Shown here: in pieces, positions 1 to 9,931 of the stretch
Layout: each line of letters begins with the position of its first letter
Numbering within the stretch: position 1 is the stretch's first letter
Assembly: GCF_031157255.1 (NCBI RefSeq)
Contig: NZ_JAVIFX010000003.1
Location: 186,001 to 250,000, forward strand
Direction: 5' to 3'
Source: Bradyrhizobium sp. LHD-71
GTDB taxonomy: Bacteria; Pseudomonadota; Alphaproteobacteria; Rhizobiales; Xanthobacteraceae
Length of the DNA stretch: 64,000 nucleotides
Position numbers and translations under genes: made by a program
Notes under the pieces: generated by a model
Database searches by the model: none
Told to the model about the DNA's origin: nothing
The model's input: only the letters and a program-made list of their open reading frames with translations

Positions 1-1246
1 GTCCGCGCTTGGCGGTATAGACGGATCGTTCCATGCCTTCCCAGTTGGCAAGGCGGTCGGTCCCGACGACCGAGACGATGAAGGGTGAAACCGGCACGCC
101 GGAATCGATTGCCGAATAGTTGACGATCGAGAAGGGCGGCATCCGGGCCGCAGGCTCGTCGGCAAACAGTGCCGAGCCCTTCGCGTAATCGGCCAGGCTG
201 GCCATCCATTCCGGCAGCAACTGAGTTGAATAGCTCGTCAGCCCGATCGCATCCGGCTTGCACGACAGGCCGAGCGTCAGCGCGAACAGCGACACCGATG
301 ACTTGCGGCCGGCATAGCTCGCCGACAACCGCGAGCCCTCGGCCTCCGGCAGGAGTGCTGCCGCCACGCCCGGCGCGGCGTTGCTGACGATGCAATCCGC
401 CTCGTCCGTCTGCGGATCGCCACCCGCCTTGGCGATATGGGTGACCGAGTTGGCGCGACCTTGCGCATCAACGCCGATGCCGGTGGCGACGCGGCGGAGC
501 GCGATCGCGCAGCCTTCGCTACGCAGGATCGTCCGGGCCAGCGCGCTCGAGAGCCGCTGCGAGCCGGTCTTCACGTAGCGTCCGCCGCTTTGCAGGTAGC
601 CGCCCTGGGCCGTTGCAAAGAAGATCCACCACAGTGACGCTGGGTCGTCGTGATAGTGCCAGAGGTTGCCGGCCAGCGCGCATTTCACGGCTTCATTGCC
701 GCCGAACGCGGCGTCGAATTTCTGCGCAAGCGACAGATCCCAGTCGTGGATTTCCGGCAAGGCCGCCTTCAAGGCGTCGAGGTTCTCGAGCGTGTTCCGG
801 AAGCGCCCCTCGCGCGCCAGGGTGCCGGCGGCGTCCGCCAGACGCTCCATCTCGTGCAGGATCGAGGCGATCCCGTCGCGGGCGTCGGGAAAGCGCTGCG
901 TCAACGCTTCGCGCGCTGCGGCGAAGTTCGCCGGCAGCATAAACGGCTCGCGCAACGGGCCGCCGCGCACCTCAAAAACCGATCCGGTCGAGACCCACTC
1001 GACCTTGTCGAGCACGCCGGCGCGGGTCAGCGCGAGATGCTTGAGGTCGCGTGCGTCTTCAGGGCCAGAAGTCTTGTGCAGCGAGGCTTCGATGAACAGG
1101 TCGCCGGCCTTGTAGCTGGACGCGGCGCCGCCGACCGAGTTGCCGCGCTCGATGAGCAGCACCTTGCGGCCTTCGCGCGCAAGGATTGCGCCGGCCGTCA
1201 GTCCGCCGAGACCGGCTCCGATCACCACCACATCATAGCGGGCCAT
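1..1246 (-). CDS. CrtI-like FAD-dependent oxidoreductase (3' end outside window)
   Basis: The start codon is at 1246 and the frame runs off the left edge, so about 415 N-terminal residues are visible and the C-terminus is missing. The N-terminus has the dinucleotide-binding fingerprint VVVIGAGLGGLTAG, then LLIERG and GGAASSY, the pattern of FAD-binding phytoene-desaturase/amine-oxidase flavoproteins. The part near the window edge reads ANWEGMERSVYTAK. The family oxidises or isomerises carotenoids, retinoids or other lipids using FAD. No carotenoid or other pathway genes lie next to it here, so the substrate cannot be named. The adjacent gene on the right is on the same strand but 208 bases away, so it is probably transcribed separately. 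Confidence 0.8.
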   Translation of the reverse strand, partial: MARYDVVVIGAGLGGLTAGAILAREGRKVLLIERGNSVGGAASSYKAGDLFIEASLHKTSGPEDARDLKHLALTRAGVLDKVEWVSTGSVFEVRGGPLREPFMLPANFAAAREALTQRFPDARDGIASILHEMERLADAAGTLAREGRFRNTLENLDALKAALPEIHDWDLSLAQKFDAAFGGNEAVKCALAGNLWHYHDDPASLWWIFFATAQGGYLQSGGRYVKTGSQRLSSALARTILRSEGCAIALRRVATGIGVDAQGRANSVTHIAKAGGDPQTDEADCIVSNAAPGVAAALLPEAEGSRLSASYAGRKSSVSLFALTLGLSCKPDAIGLTSYSTQLLPEWMASLADYAKGSALFADEPAARMPPFSIVNYSAIDSGVPVSPFIVSVVGTDRLANWEGMERSVYTAKRG

Positions 1247-1454
1247 TGACCTCTCCGTTTCAGCGGGCTCGTTCTTTGCCGCCGCGTCGGGTCAAGTCAA
1301 TGGCTGCGGGTGTCCCCGTTCTAACGTTCGCGTCACCTTGCGGCACCCTCGCAGGCGTGCGTGAGAACCAGGAAGATGACTGGCAAGTTTATGAAACTAG
1401 CGCGCTTTTTTGGATTTGACGTTCGTGCGCAGGTCGAATTCAGCGCGCGAGTCG

Positions 1455-2666
1455 CTATTTCCAGGCCGAGGTCTCCGAATCCCAGCGTTGCCCGCGGAAC
1501 TGCTTTGCCAATGCCGCGAGCATCTGCTCGTCGTTGAGCGTCAGGGTCTCTTCGTCGTTGCCGCTGGAGTTCTCGACCAGGTTGAGCTTCGGTCCCGCAC
1601 TCTCGTCCACCGTCTCGATCGACGCACTGCCGGTCCAGAGCAGCAGGTGATCCGACGCGCCGGGCCTGTCGGGGGACACCAGTGCGGTGATTTCGATGCT
1701 TTCAACCAGGCCAAGCGCAGGGAGGATGGTGCTCGGCCGTTTCAAATGGATCTTGAGCTCGCCACTCATCGGGTTCCAGTTTGACGACACCACCTTGGCC
1801 GGCAGCGATGTGGCCAGCGCATTCGAGACAGCGGCGGCAAGCTTATCGCGGCTGATTTTGCCGGCCTCGCGCCATTCGGCGGCGGGGAAGCGGATGGTTC
1901 GCTCCATGTCCATGTTGCCGTCAGTCCAGCCGGCAGTGATCACCTCCGGCTGGGCACGCAGCTTTTCGATCAGCGCCGGCGCCCGCTCGGGATCCACCGT
2001 GAAACGCAATACCTGCTCGTCGGATCGCAGCTCGGCGCAGGACGCCAGCAGGCCATAGAGCGCCACCTGGATGTTCTCGCCGCGCAGGCGGCGCACGAAA
2101 TCGACCACGCTGTCGCGCCTGACCTTCACGGCGATCGCCTCGGGTGACACTTCTGTGAAATCCTCCGGCGTGGCCGAGATCGCGTCCTCGGTCGCCTGCT
2201 GTTCCCTGAATTCTCTCTCGCTGACGTCGCTGTTGTCGGTCGATTCGATCTCCGAGACCTGACCGCCGATGGTGATCTTGCCCGTGAAATCGAAGCTGGA
2301 CCCGTTGCGCTTGCGGATGAGATTGACCGTAACGGGAACCTTGCCCTCGCGGCTTTGCGCCGTCCCCGAGAGCTTGTCGCCGGAGACCGCAAGATCCACC
2401 ACGAAGCGGTCGGTCCGGTTGGCGTCTGTCAGTGTGGGGAAGCAGACGTCCAGCTGTGCCGCCGTCGTTTCTCCGTTCTGGCGCACGTCCCTCAGGACCA
2501 CGTCGGCGCGATCCTCCATCAGGCCTTCGAGATGCGTGAAGTAGCGCGCCTCGTTTGCCGGCGCGGCTTTTGTGGCCTTGCCTGCCTGCGCGAAGATTGC
2601 GGACGCCGCCGGAGGGATTCCAGTGAGCAGAAGAATCGAAAACAGGATTGTCGCGCGCATCGGCAC
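1455..2666 (-). CDS. Conserved secreted protein of unknown function
   Basis: This 403-residue protein begins with a probable Sec signal peptide: a short basic start, a hydrophobic stretch ILFSILLLTG, and a plausible cleavage after about residue 27 (IFAQA). The mature part is rich in Glu, Asp, Ser and Thr and has no motif I recognise. There are no later membrane segments and no lipobox, so a periplasmic or exported location is likely. The C-terminal 30 residues (LNDEQMLAALAKQFRG) look like an amphipathic helix. It lies downstream of groEL on the same strand but beyond the groEL terminator, so it needs its own promoter in the short gap after 2666. I cannot assign a function. Confidence 0.7.
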   Translation of the reverse strand: MPMRATILFSILLLTGIPPAASAIFAQAGKATKAAPANEARYFTHLEGLMEDRADVVLRDVRQNGETTAAQLDVCFPTLTDANRTDRFVVDLAVSGDKLSGTAQSREGKVPVTVNLIRKRNGSSFDFTGKITIGGQVSEIESTDNSDVSEREFREQQATEDAISATPEDFTEVSPEAIAVKVRRDSVVDFVRRLRGENIQVALYGLLASCAELRSDEQVLRFTVDPERAPALIEKLRAQPEVITAGWTDGNMDMERTIRFPAAEWREAGKISRDKLAAAVSNALATSLPAKVVSSNWNPMSGELKIHLKRPSTILPALGLVESIEITALVSPDRPGASDHLLLWTGSASIETVDESAGPKLNLVENSSGNDEETLTLNDEQMLAALAKQFRGQRWDSETSAWK

Positions 2667-2769
2667 CCCTCGAAGCAGGCGTTTAGTTCGAACCGGCTAT
2701 CTATAGATCAGGCGCCGATGGCGATACGAAGGAAATCGCTCGCTATTCTTGCCAAAAAACACGACTGCC

Positions 2770-2798
2770 AAAAAAGAAGGCCGCCCGGAGGCGGCCTT
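2770..2798 (-). terminator. Rho-independent terminator of groESL
   Basis: Read on the minus strand, just after the groEL stop, this is a perfect 8-bp GC-rich stem (AAGGCCGC / GCGGCCTT at 2791-2798 and 2777-2784) with a 6-base loop, followed by a T-rich tract (complement of 2770-2775). Position and form are those of an intrinsic terminator for the groES-groEL transcript. Confidence 0.85.
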
Positions 2799-2821
2799 CG
2801 ATTTCGGCGTTGCAGTCGGGC

Positions 2822-4495
<1,674 letters not shown>

Positions 4496-4564
4496 TCATC
4501 CTGTTGAGGTAGTGCGAGCCGTGCAAAGGATGGACTGATGATTGGAAAATCGGGCGTTCAGCGC

Positions 4565-4861
4565 TTACGACAGCACGCCCATGATGTCGGACTCCTTCAT
4601 GATCAGGAGTTCCTCGTTGTCCAGCTTGACCTCGGTGCCGGACCACTTTCCGAACAGCACCTTGTCGCCGACCTTGATATCGATCGGAATGAGCTTGCCG
4701 GTTTCGTCGCGGCCGCCCGGACCGACGGCGATCACCTGCCCTTGCGAGGGCTTTTCCTTGGCTGTGTCGGGAATGATGATCCCGCCCGAGGACTTTTCTT
4801 CGGCGTCGATGCGCTTGACGACGACACGATCGTGGAGCGGACGGAATTTCGTCTTGGCCAT
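4565..4861 (-). CDS. groES: Co-chaperonin GroES (10 kDa subunit)
   Basis: The 98-residue product is the heptameric lid that caps GroEL during substrate folding. Recognisable GroES sequence includes [14 protein letters not shown], the mobile-loop region [16 protein letters not shown], and the roof region. I chose the ATG at 4861 (MAKTKFRP), which matches the usual family start; a start four codons earlier at 4873 is possible but would add an atypical MRIP. It is the first gene of the groES-groEL operon, preceded by a CIRCE element and a sigma-70-like promoter. Confidence 0.97.
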   Translation of the reverse strand: MAKTKFRPLHDRVVVKRIDAEEKSSGGIIIPDTAKEKPSQGQVIAVGPGGRDETGKLIPIDIKVGDKVLFGKWSGTEVKLDNEELLIMKESDIMGVLS

Positions 4862-4937
4862 GGGGATCCTCACTGTACGTTAGGTAGGGTAGGTTAGGCT
4901 GGGCGATGGCGCTCAAGCGCGCGGCGGAATGGGAAAT

Positions 4938-4964
4938 TTAGCAATCTGTCCCGAAGAGTGCTAA
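4938..4964. promoter_or_regulatory. CIRCE operator (HrcA binding site)
   Basis: The sequence is TTAGCAATC, nine spacer bases, then GAGTGCTAA. This is the CIRCE inverted repeat (consensus TTAGCACTC-N9-GAGTGCTAA) with a single change in the left arm. It sits just downstream of the groES -10 box, over the expected transcript start, which is the usual place for repression by HrcA. The repressor gene itself is not in the window. Confidence 0.93.
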
Positions 4965-4975
4965 ACCGGCAGCGG

Positions 4976-5004
4976 ACATATGGCCTTTAGCCCGTTCCTG
5001 TCAA
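4976..5004 (-). promoter_or_regulatory. Sigma-70-like promoter of groESL
   Basis: On the minus strand TTGACA (complement of 4999-5004) is followed after exactly 17 bases by ATATGT (complement of 4976-4981). The -35 is a perfect match to consensus and the spacing is optimal. The CIRCE element begins 11 bases downstream of the -10. The rest of the roughly 300-base gap from 4862 to 5167 holds no other feature I can recognise. Confidence 0.72.
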
Positions 5005-5167
5005 GCAAACGCACTTTAAGGCCTTGGTGAGGCCGATATTGCATGATTTGGAAACTGGATGTGCCGGACGCGATTTCGGGGATCTCGCCTGCGGTGCTTG
5101 TTTGTTGGGGTTCGCGCTTGCCAGAAAGAGCCGGCGCGTCCAGAATCTGCGCGGGGATGTCTTAGAG

Positions 5168-5692
5168 ATGGTCAGTTCAAAATTTGCGCGTGCAATCGCC
5201 CGTACGGCAATGGCTGGTGCTTGTGCCAGCCTGCTGTCGGCCTGTGGTGGCGGCACGAGCTTGAGCGGCATGTTTGGAGGCTCGTCGTCTCCGCCTCCGC
5301 CTGATACGCCTGCGGTGGCGGAACTGCCGGCGAGCATTCGCGCCGACGAGATCGTCGGCCGATGGGGGCTCGCCGCCTATCACAAGCCGGAAGATCGCGC
5401 GCGCACCGAGGCTGCCGCACGCAACCAGTGCCGCCAGCCCTATGTCATCAATGCCGGTGCCGGCGGCGGCGTGATCATGCACCTTGCCGACGAAGCGCAG
5501 CCGCAGGAATTGCGGCTCAAAGGAGGGCCTGCCGGCAAGAACTATATTGGGCCGCCGGGTCCTGGCGGTGGCGAGAAGGATCGCGAGATCGTCTCCTTCG
5601 ACGGGCGCGTGATGCAGACGCGTTTCCTCGACCCCGATGCGTCCAATCGCTACGGCACCATGGTCTATGTGCGCTGCGCGCCCCGCGCTTGA
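5168..5692 (+). CDS. Small lipoprotein of unknown function
   Basis: I take the ATG at 5168 because it begins a lipoprotein signal peptide: basic SSKFARAIAR, a short hydrophobic stretch, then the lipobox LSAC followed by Gly residues. The longer frame from 5024 would bury this signal. The 174-residue product would be lipidated at Cys26 or so and anchored in the envelope. The region after the anchor is Ser/Pro-rich (SSSPPPPDTPAV), a flexible tether. The mature domain has EIVGRWGLAAYHKPEDRART and a Gly/Pro loop (GPAGKNYIGPPGPGGG) but no enzyme motif I know. It stands alone between groES and an MFS gene. Confidence 0.75.
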   Translation: MVSSKFARAIARTAMAGACASLLSACGGGTSLSGMFGGSSSPPPPDTPAVAELPASIRADEIVGRWGLAAYHKPEDRARTEAAARNQCRQPYVINAGAGGGVIMHLADEAQPQELRLKGGPAGKNYIGPPGPGGGEKDREIVSFDGRVMQTRFLDPDASNRYGTMVYVRCAPRA

Positions 5693-5785
5693 GCTGAACA
5701 GCACGCTGGGCATCCTCGTGCCGATTTGCTAGCGGTGGACCCGTCATTGCCGCTTTGAGAGCATGGCAAGCTTGCAATATCAGCC

Positions 5786-6973
5786 ATGTTCCGCAGCATC
5801 GTCACAGCTCCAACGCGCGCGATCACCGTTCTGTCGGTGACGCAAATCCTCGGCTGGGGCGCACTTTACTATCCACCCGCGCTGGCCGCGCCACTGATCG
5901 CTGCTGAAACCGGCTGGTCGTTCACCCTGGCGATGTTCGGCTTCTCCATCGGTCTCGGCGTGTCCGGCCTCGCGTCGCCGTTTGCCTGCGGCATGGTGGA
6001 CCGCCGCGGCGGCAATCTGGTGATGTCGGTCGGCGCGCTGGTTGGCGCTTGCGGGCTGATCGCGATCGCGCTTGCCGGTAACCCGATCGTCTACCTGCTC
6101 GCCTGGGTCCTGATCGGCATCGCCATGGCCTCGACGCTTTACGACGCCTCGTTCTCGACCCTGACCTACCTCTTCGGCACGGCTGCGCGTAGGCCGATCA
6201 CCATCGTCACTTTTGCGGGTGGGCTGGCAGGAACCGTGGCCTGGCCTGCCACGCATGGCCTGATCGAAGTCGTCGGTTGGCGCGGCGCCTATCTGGTGTT
6301 CGCAGCCATCCTCGCGCTGGTGGTCGCGCCGCTGCATGCCTTCGCGCTGCCGCGGGAGAAAATCGTCGCACCTGCCACCCCGCACGCGCCCTCTGCGGCG
6401 CCGCCGGCAAAATTTCTTGCGCCGCGCGGCCTGCCGTTCGTGCTGATTGCCGCTGGCTTTTCCGTGCACGCGTTCGTCATGTCGGGCATTGCCGCCCACC
6501 TGCTCGGCATGCTGCAGCGGGGCGGCATCGATGCCGGCAGCGCGGTCATGGTCGGCGCGCTGATCGGCCCGGCGCAGGTCGTCTCGCGTTTTGCTGATTT
6601 CGCAACCAGGGGCAGGGCGCATCCCTTGTGGATCGCGCGCATGGGCATGGCGCTGATGGCCGCGGCGTTCGTGCTGCTGCTGCTCGGCGGCATCTCGTTC
6701 GAGCATGCCGCGCTGTTTGCAATCGTCTACGGCACGGCCAACGGCATCATGACCATCGCCCGCGGCGCGCTGACGCTGCTGCTGTTCGGTCCGGTCGGCT
6801 ACGGTCAGGTGCTCGGGCGCATCGCCCGTCCCGCGCAGATCCTGCAGGCGACCGCGCCATTTGTGCTGGCCTTTGTCATCGACTGGTCGAGCGACGCGGC
6901 TGTGCTCGCCATATCGGCAGTGGCCACCCTCGTGGCGATGAGCTGCTTCTGGATGCTGAAGCGGCCGGCATAG
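5786..6973 (+). CDS. MFS transporter
   Basis: The 395-residue protein is almost entirely hydrophobic helices, consistent with a 12-helix major facilitator carrier in the inner membrane. The loop after the second or third helix reads GMVDRRGGNLVM, a version of the family signature GxxxDRxGRR. A more polar, Pro/Ala-rich stretch near residues 190-215 (ATPHAPSAAPPAKF) is the central cytoplasmic loop between the two halves. Substrate specificity cannot be read from the sequence. It converges on the cheZ-like gene with only 42 bases between them. Confidence 0.85.
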   Translation: MFRSIVTAPTRAITVLSVTQILGWGALYYPPALAAPLIAAETGWSFTLAMFGFSIGLGVSGLASPFACGMVDRRGGNLVMSVGALVGACGLIAIALAGNPIVYLLAWVLIGIAMASTLYDASFSTLTYLFGTAARRPITIVTFAGGLAGTVAWPATHGLIEVVGWRGAYLVFAAILALVVAPLHAFALPREKIVAPATPHAPSAAPPAKFLAPRGLPFVLIAAGFSVHAFVMSGIAAHLLGMLQRGGIDAGSAVMVGALIGPAQVVSRFADFATRGRAHPLWIARMGMALMAAAFVLLLLGGISFEHAALFAIVYGTANGIMTIARGALTLLLFGPVGYGQVLGRIARPAQILQATAPFVLAFVIDWSSDAAVLAISAVATLVAMSCFWMLKRPA

Positions 6974-7015
6974 CGCCTGTTCCCGCAAGTGTGGCCATAC
7001 GGAGAGGCGAGCCGC

Positions 7016-7771
7016 TCAGCCGAACAATGCGTCGATGTCGTTCTGGGAGGCGTGGCCTTCCTCGCCGACCGCCTTGGGGCCGTTGAGCAGGCGCTCGTCG
7101 CCGACGCGCTCGTCGACCAATGGCGGCGCATGCGCCTTGATCGCGTCGACGCCGCCCCAGATGTCCATCATGACGTTGATGTGATGCTCGATGAACTTCA
7201 TCGTCGTCATCACCTTATTGATACGCTGACCTGTCAGGTCCTGGAAATTGCACGCCTCGAAGATGGTGATGACGCGCTCTTGAATGTCCTGGTTGAGACG
7301 GGCCTGCTGATCCGCCGACAGCGGCTTGCCCATGGCGCTCGCCGCTTCGTCGATCGCTTCCGCGGCCTCGAGGATCTGCTGGGTTGCCTCCTCGGTGCCG
7401 CCGACCACTGCGCCCAGTTCCCCGGTGACCTTGGTCATCTCCTCGCCGTTGAAGCTTTTGCCGTGCAATACCGCGATCTCGCGCTTGGTGCGATTGATGG
7501 CTTCATGGATCAGGTCGAGCTCGACCTTCAGCTTGTCGCACTGCTCGATCTGCGCGCGATAGGCTTCGAGCGTGGCCTGCATGCTGTCGGTTCGGATCGA
7601 AGCCGGCTTGTCCAGGCCGTCATGCGTCGCAGCCATCTGTGCACGGATCGCCCGTAGCTCGCTCATGATCTCGTTGTGATAAGGCGTCGGGCTCGCGTCG
7701 AGCATTTCCGGCATCGGCATCGTCTCAAAGCCGACTTCTTCGATACGAAAACGCTTTCGCTGAACAGGCAT
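7016..7771 (-). CDS. cheZ: CheZ-type protein phosphatase
   Basis: The 251-residue, mostly helical protein carries the CheZ phosphatase signature in NFQDLTGQRINKV, where the Asp and Gln are the residues that speed dephosphorylation of phospho-CheY. A long central helical hairpin (about residues 60-190) fits the CheZ four-helix dimer. The last residues, SQNDIDALFG, form the C-terminal peptide that would dock onto CheY. Its role is to end the chemotaxis or motility signal. It stands apart from any chemotaxis operon here, so it may serve CheY proteins encoded elsewhere. Two in-frame starts are close together; 7771 is used because the basic MPVQRKRFRIEE start is plausible. Confidence 0.85.
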   Translation of the reverse strand: MPVQRKRFRIEEVGFETMPMPEMLDASPTPYHNEIMSELRAIRAQMAATHDGLDKPASIRTDSMQATLEAYRAQIEQCDKLKVELDLIHEAINRTKREIAVLHGKSFNGEEMTKVTGELGAVVGGTEEATQQILEAAEAIDEAASAMGKPLSADQQARLNQDIQERVITIFEACNFQDLTGQRINKVMTTMKFIEHHINVMMDIWGGVDAIKAHAPPLVDERVGDERLLNGPKAVGEEGHASQNDIDALFG

Positions 7772-8093
7772 CAGATTTCCCCCACCGATTTTCAGTCGCG
7801 CGTTCTAGCGGATGTCTTTTAACGTGGAGTTCACATCGAGTTCGTCGTCCCGCCTGCGAACGGCGCGCGCGATCACTCGCGATTAACCATGCGCATTCGC
7901 CGTTCATGGAAAATAAACGCTACGCCGAAGAACAGCCTGTGTGTCGTGTCGTGGTGAATCGAAACTCCGATCGCGTTTACCAAAGCGAATTCGATTTCGC
8001 TTTTAGTGACCTCGCGGCGAGTTCGCCGACCTCAATGTCTCGCGGGGCCAACGGCGAGACGATCGTCAACGACGAGCAGTGCAGAGTACGTCG
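7772..8093. other. Divergent intergenic region with a short hairpin
   Basis: This gap of about 320 bases separates the cheZ-like gene from the L,D-transpeptidase gene and must hold both promoters. The only clear structure is an inverted repeat AAAGCGAA/TTCGCTTT at 7982-7989 and 7996-8003 with a 6-base loop; it has a few T residues after it and could be a leader hairpin or an operator. I see no convincing tRNA, small RNA or small gene. Confidence 0.4.
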
Positions 8094-8837
8094 ATGTTCG
8101 GAAAAAAAGCTTCGGCGCTGGCGCTCAGCGCTTTGTTTCTGGCCGCCTGCGTCACCGATGAGGCGGCCGCACAGTCCAGAGGACGGACCAACCAGGGATC
8201 CAACATGGGCGGTGGCTTCATCGAGCTCCTGTTTGGTGGACATCAGCGAGAGACGTCGCCCTACCACCAGCCTTATCGGGCGCCGCAAGCGGCGTACTAT
8301 CAGCAGCCGCAGTATTACGACCAGTATCAGCAGCAGCCGATGTATGAGGACCGGCAGGCCTATGCGCCCGCCAGCCCCGCGGAGACGTCGGTCGATCCGA
8401 AATTCTTCAAGCAGGTGGTCAGTTACCCGGGCCGCGAAGGCGCGGGCACCATCGTCATCGATACACCGAGCAAGTTTCTGTATCTGGTGCAGGGCGACGG
8501 TACGGCGCTGCGCTACGGGATCGGCGTCGGGCGGCCGGGCTTCACCTGGTCCGGCATGAAGACGGTATCGATGAAGAAGGAGTGGCCGTCGTGGACGCCG
8601 CCAGCGGAGATGCTGAAGCGCCGTCCCGATTTGCCGCGCTTCATGGATGGCGGCCCCGACAATCCACTAGGCGCGCGGGCCCTGTATCTCGGCTCATCAC
8701 TGTATCGCATTCACGGCTCGAACGAGCCCTGGACCATCGGCACGTCGGTATCGTCCGGCTGCATCCGAATGCGGAACGAGGACGTCATCGACCTTTACAA
8801 CCGCGTCAAGGTCGGCACCCGCGTCGTGGTGATCTGA
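8094..8837 (+). CDS. L,D-transpeptidase (YkuD/ErfK family) lipoprotein
   Basis: This enzyme family cross-links peptidoglycan through 3-3 bonds or attaches proteins to it. The catalytic block is near the end of the 247-residue chain: His207 in RIHGSNEP and Cys223 in SVSSGCIRM. The N-terminus is a signal peptide with a lipobox-like LAAC, so it is probably anchored facing the periplasm. Residues about 60-105 form a Tyr/Gln/Pro-rich low-complexity linker. I prefer the ATG at 8094 (MFGKKAS); a GTG at 8079 would add five residues. The usual His in the SHGC motif is Ser here. A hairpin follows the gene. Confidence 0.88.
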   Translation: MFGKKASALALSALFLAACVTDEAAAQSRGRTNQGSNMGGGFIELLFGGHQRETSPYHQPYRAPQAAYYQQPQYYDQYQQQPMYEDRQAYAPASPAETSVDPKFFKQVVSYPGREGAGTIVIDTPSKFLYLVQGDGTALRYGIGVGRPGFTWSGMKTVSMKKEWPSWTPPAEMLKRRPDLPRFMDGGPDNPLGARALYLGSSLYRIHGSNEPWTIGTSVSSGCIRMRNEDVIDLYNRVKVGTRVVVI

Positions 8838-8876
8838 CTTCGTCTTGATCTGACCTTGCTTGGCTTCTCACAGCCG

Positions 8877-8911
8877 CGGCCGCCAGCTCCGCGTCACCGG
8901 AGTGGCGGCCG
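8877..8911 (+). terminator. GC-rich hairpin after the L,D-transpeptidase gene
   Basis: CGGCCGCCAGCTCCG pairs with CGGAGTGGCGGCCG with one bulged base, giving a long strong stem about 40 bases after the stop. The run of T residues expected of an intrinsic terminator is weak, so the assignment is tentative. Confidence 0.4.
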
Positions 8912-8999
8912 TATGATTTCGCGGGGACGACGCGGTTGCCAATCCGGTCCCGTCGCGCTCTAAAATCCCCTTCAACGCAGAAGAGTGAAGGGAACGACG

Positions 9000-9815
9000 A
9001 TGAGCGCGGTCGAGAACATCCAGGAGATCGCCCCGTACAAGGGCCTTCGCTACAAGAAGCGCGTGATGGTCGTGGATGCGGCCAACGAAGCACGGTTGAT
9101 GGCGCATTGCGGCATTGATCCGGCGACCTTCCGCGGCTGCGCCGACCCGTCGGCGTTCATCAGCTTTGCGATCCAGGAGGGCGTACGCAACGGCATCTCG
9201 TCGAACGGCGGCGTGAACATGGTGCAGGGGCTGGTGCAGAGCCGGCCGCTCCGGCTCGATGAAAAGATCACGGTCACCGGCGAAATCCTCGATGTGCAGT
9301 CCTCGCCGCGGGGGCGGGTGACCACCAGCGAAACCTGGTATCACGGCGAGAACGGCGAGAACGGCATCACCTCGAAGCGCAAGTCGCTGAAGACCGACCC
9401 GACCAAATATGCCGATCCCAACCTGCGCGGCGCAGGCGAGCGGCCGGCTCCCGTCATCGCCGATCTCTCGGCGCTGACGAAGCTCTGCCAGTTCACGCTG
9501 ACGCCTGAGGATGTGAAGGGCTACGGTCTCAACACCACCAACGCCATTCATTTCGATGAAGACGCCGCCCGGCGCGCAGGCTACCGCGCGCCGATCATCG
9601 GTGGCGGCCATGGCGTGCGTTTCCTCACCGAGGCGATCTGGAAGGAGTTTGCGCCAAAGGCCATCGACGTCGACATCTACTTCCGCCGACCGCTGTTCTG
9701 GGACGACACCTTCGACATTATGGTCGATGCCGCCGGCGGTAAATGGAATGCGATGTGCCTCGCCAAGGACGGCAAGGTCGCGACGGAGATGCGCATCAAT
9801 TCGATAGGGGGGTAA
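9000..9815 (+). CDS. MaoC-like (hotdog fold) dehydratase-family protein
   Basis: The 271-residue protein resembles double-hotdog MaoC-type enoyl-CoA hydratase relatives. The C-terminal half contains NAIHFDEDAARRAGYRAP followed by GGGHGVRFL, the usual hydratase-2 layout of a His/Asp pair, a Tyr-x-x-Pro and a Gly-rich HG segment. The N-terminal half (VNMVQGLVQSRPLRLDEKI) fits the first hotdog. It probably acts on CoA thioesters in the cytosol; the true substrate is unknown. The ATG at 9000 is chosen because AAGGGA lies about eight bases upstream. It is a single-gene unit followed by a palindromic repeat. Confidence 0.72.
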   Translation: MSAVENIQEIAPYKGLRYKKRVMVVDAANEARLMAHCGIDPATFRGCADPSAFISFAIQEGVRNGISSNGGVNMVQGLVQSRPLRLDEKITVTGEILDVQSSPRGRVTTSETWYHGENGENGITSKRKSLKTDPTKYADPNLRGAGERPAPVIADLSALTKLCQFTLTPEDVKGYGLNTTNAIHFDEDAARRAGYRAPIIGGGHGVRFLTEAIWKEFAPKAIDVDIYFRRPLFWDDTFDIMVDAAGGKWNAMCLAKDGKVATEMRINSIGG

Positions 9816-9831
9816 GGCACTATCAACGGAG

Positions 9832-9913
9832 TGTAGCCCGGATGAGCGAGCGACATCCGGGGATCCTTGCCGCAGAGTCTGGCCCGCATGTCGCTTCGCT
9901 CATGCGGGCTACA
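9832..9913. repeat. Intergenic palindrome (TGTAGCCCG...CGGGCTACA)
   Basis: The segment opens with TGTAGCCCGGATGAGCGA and closes with TCGCTCATGCGGGCTACA, so the two ends form a long imperfect stem around an internal GATCC-containing loop. It lies between converging genes. This kind of element is a frequent intergenic repeat in Bradyrhizobium-like genomes and may act as a bidirectional terminator. Confidence 0.75.
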
Positions 9914-9931
9914 GACTAGGCTCGTCGCCGC

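Noticed and set aside
5780..6988. A 402-codon open frame opposite the MFS gene.
   Set aside because: Arg/Asp/Gln-rich antisense shadow; the plus strand has clear membrane helices.
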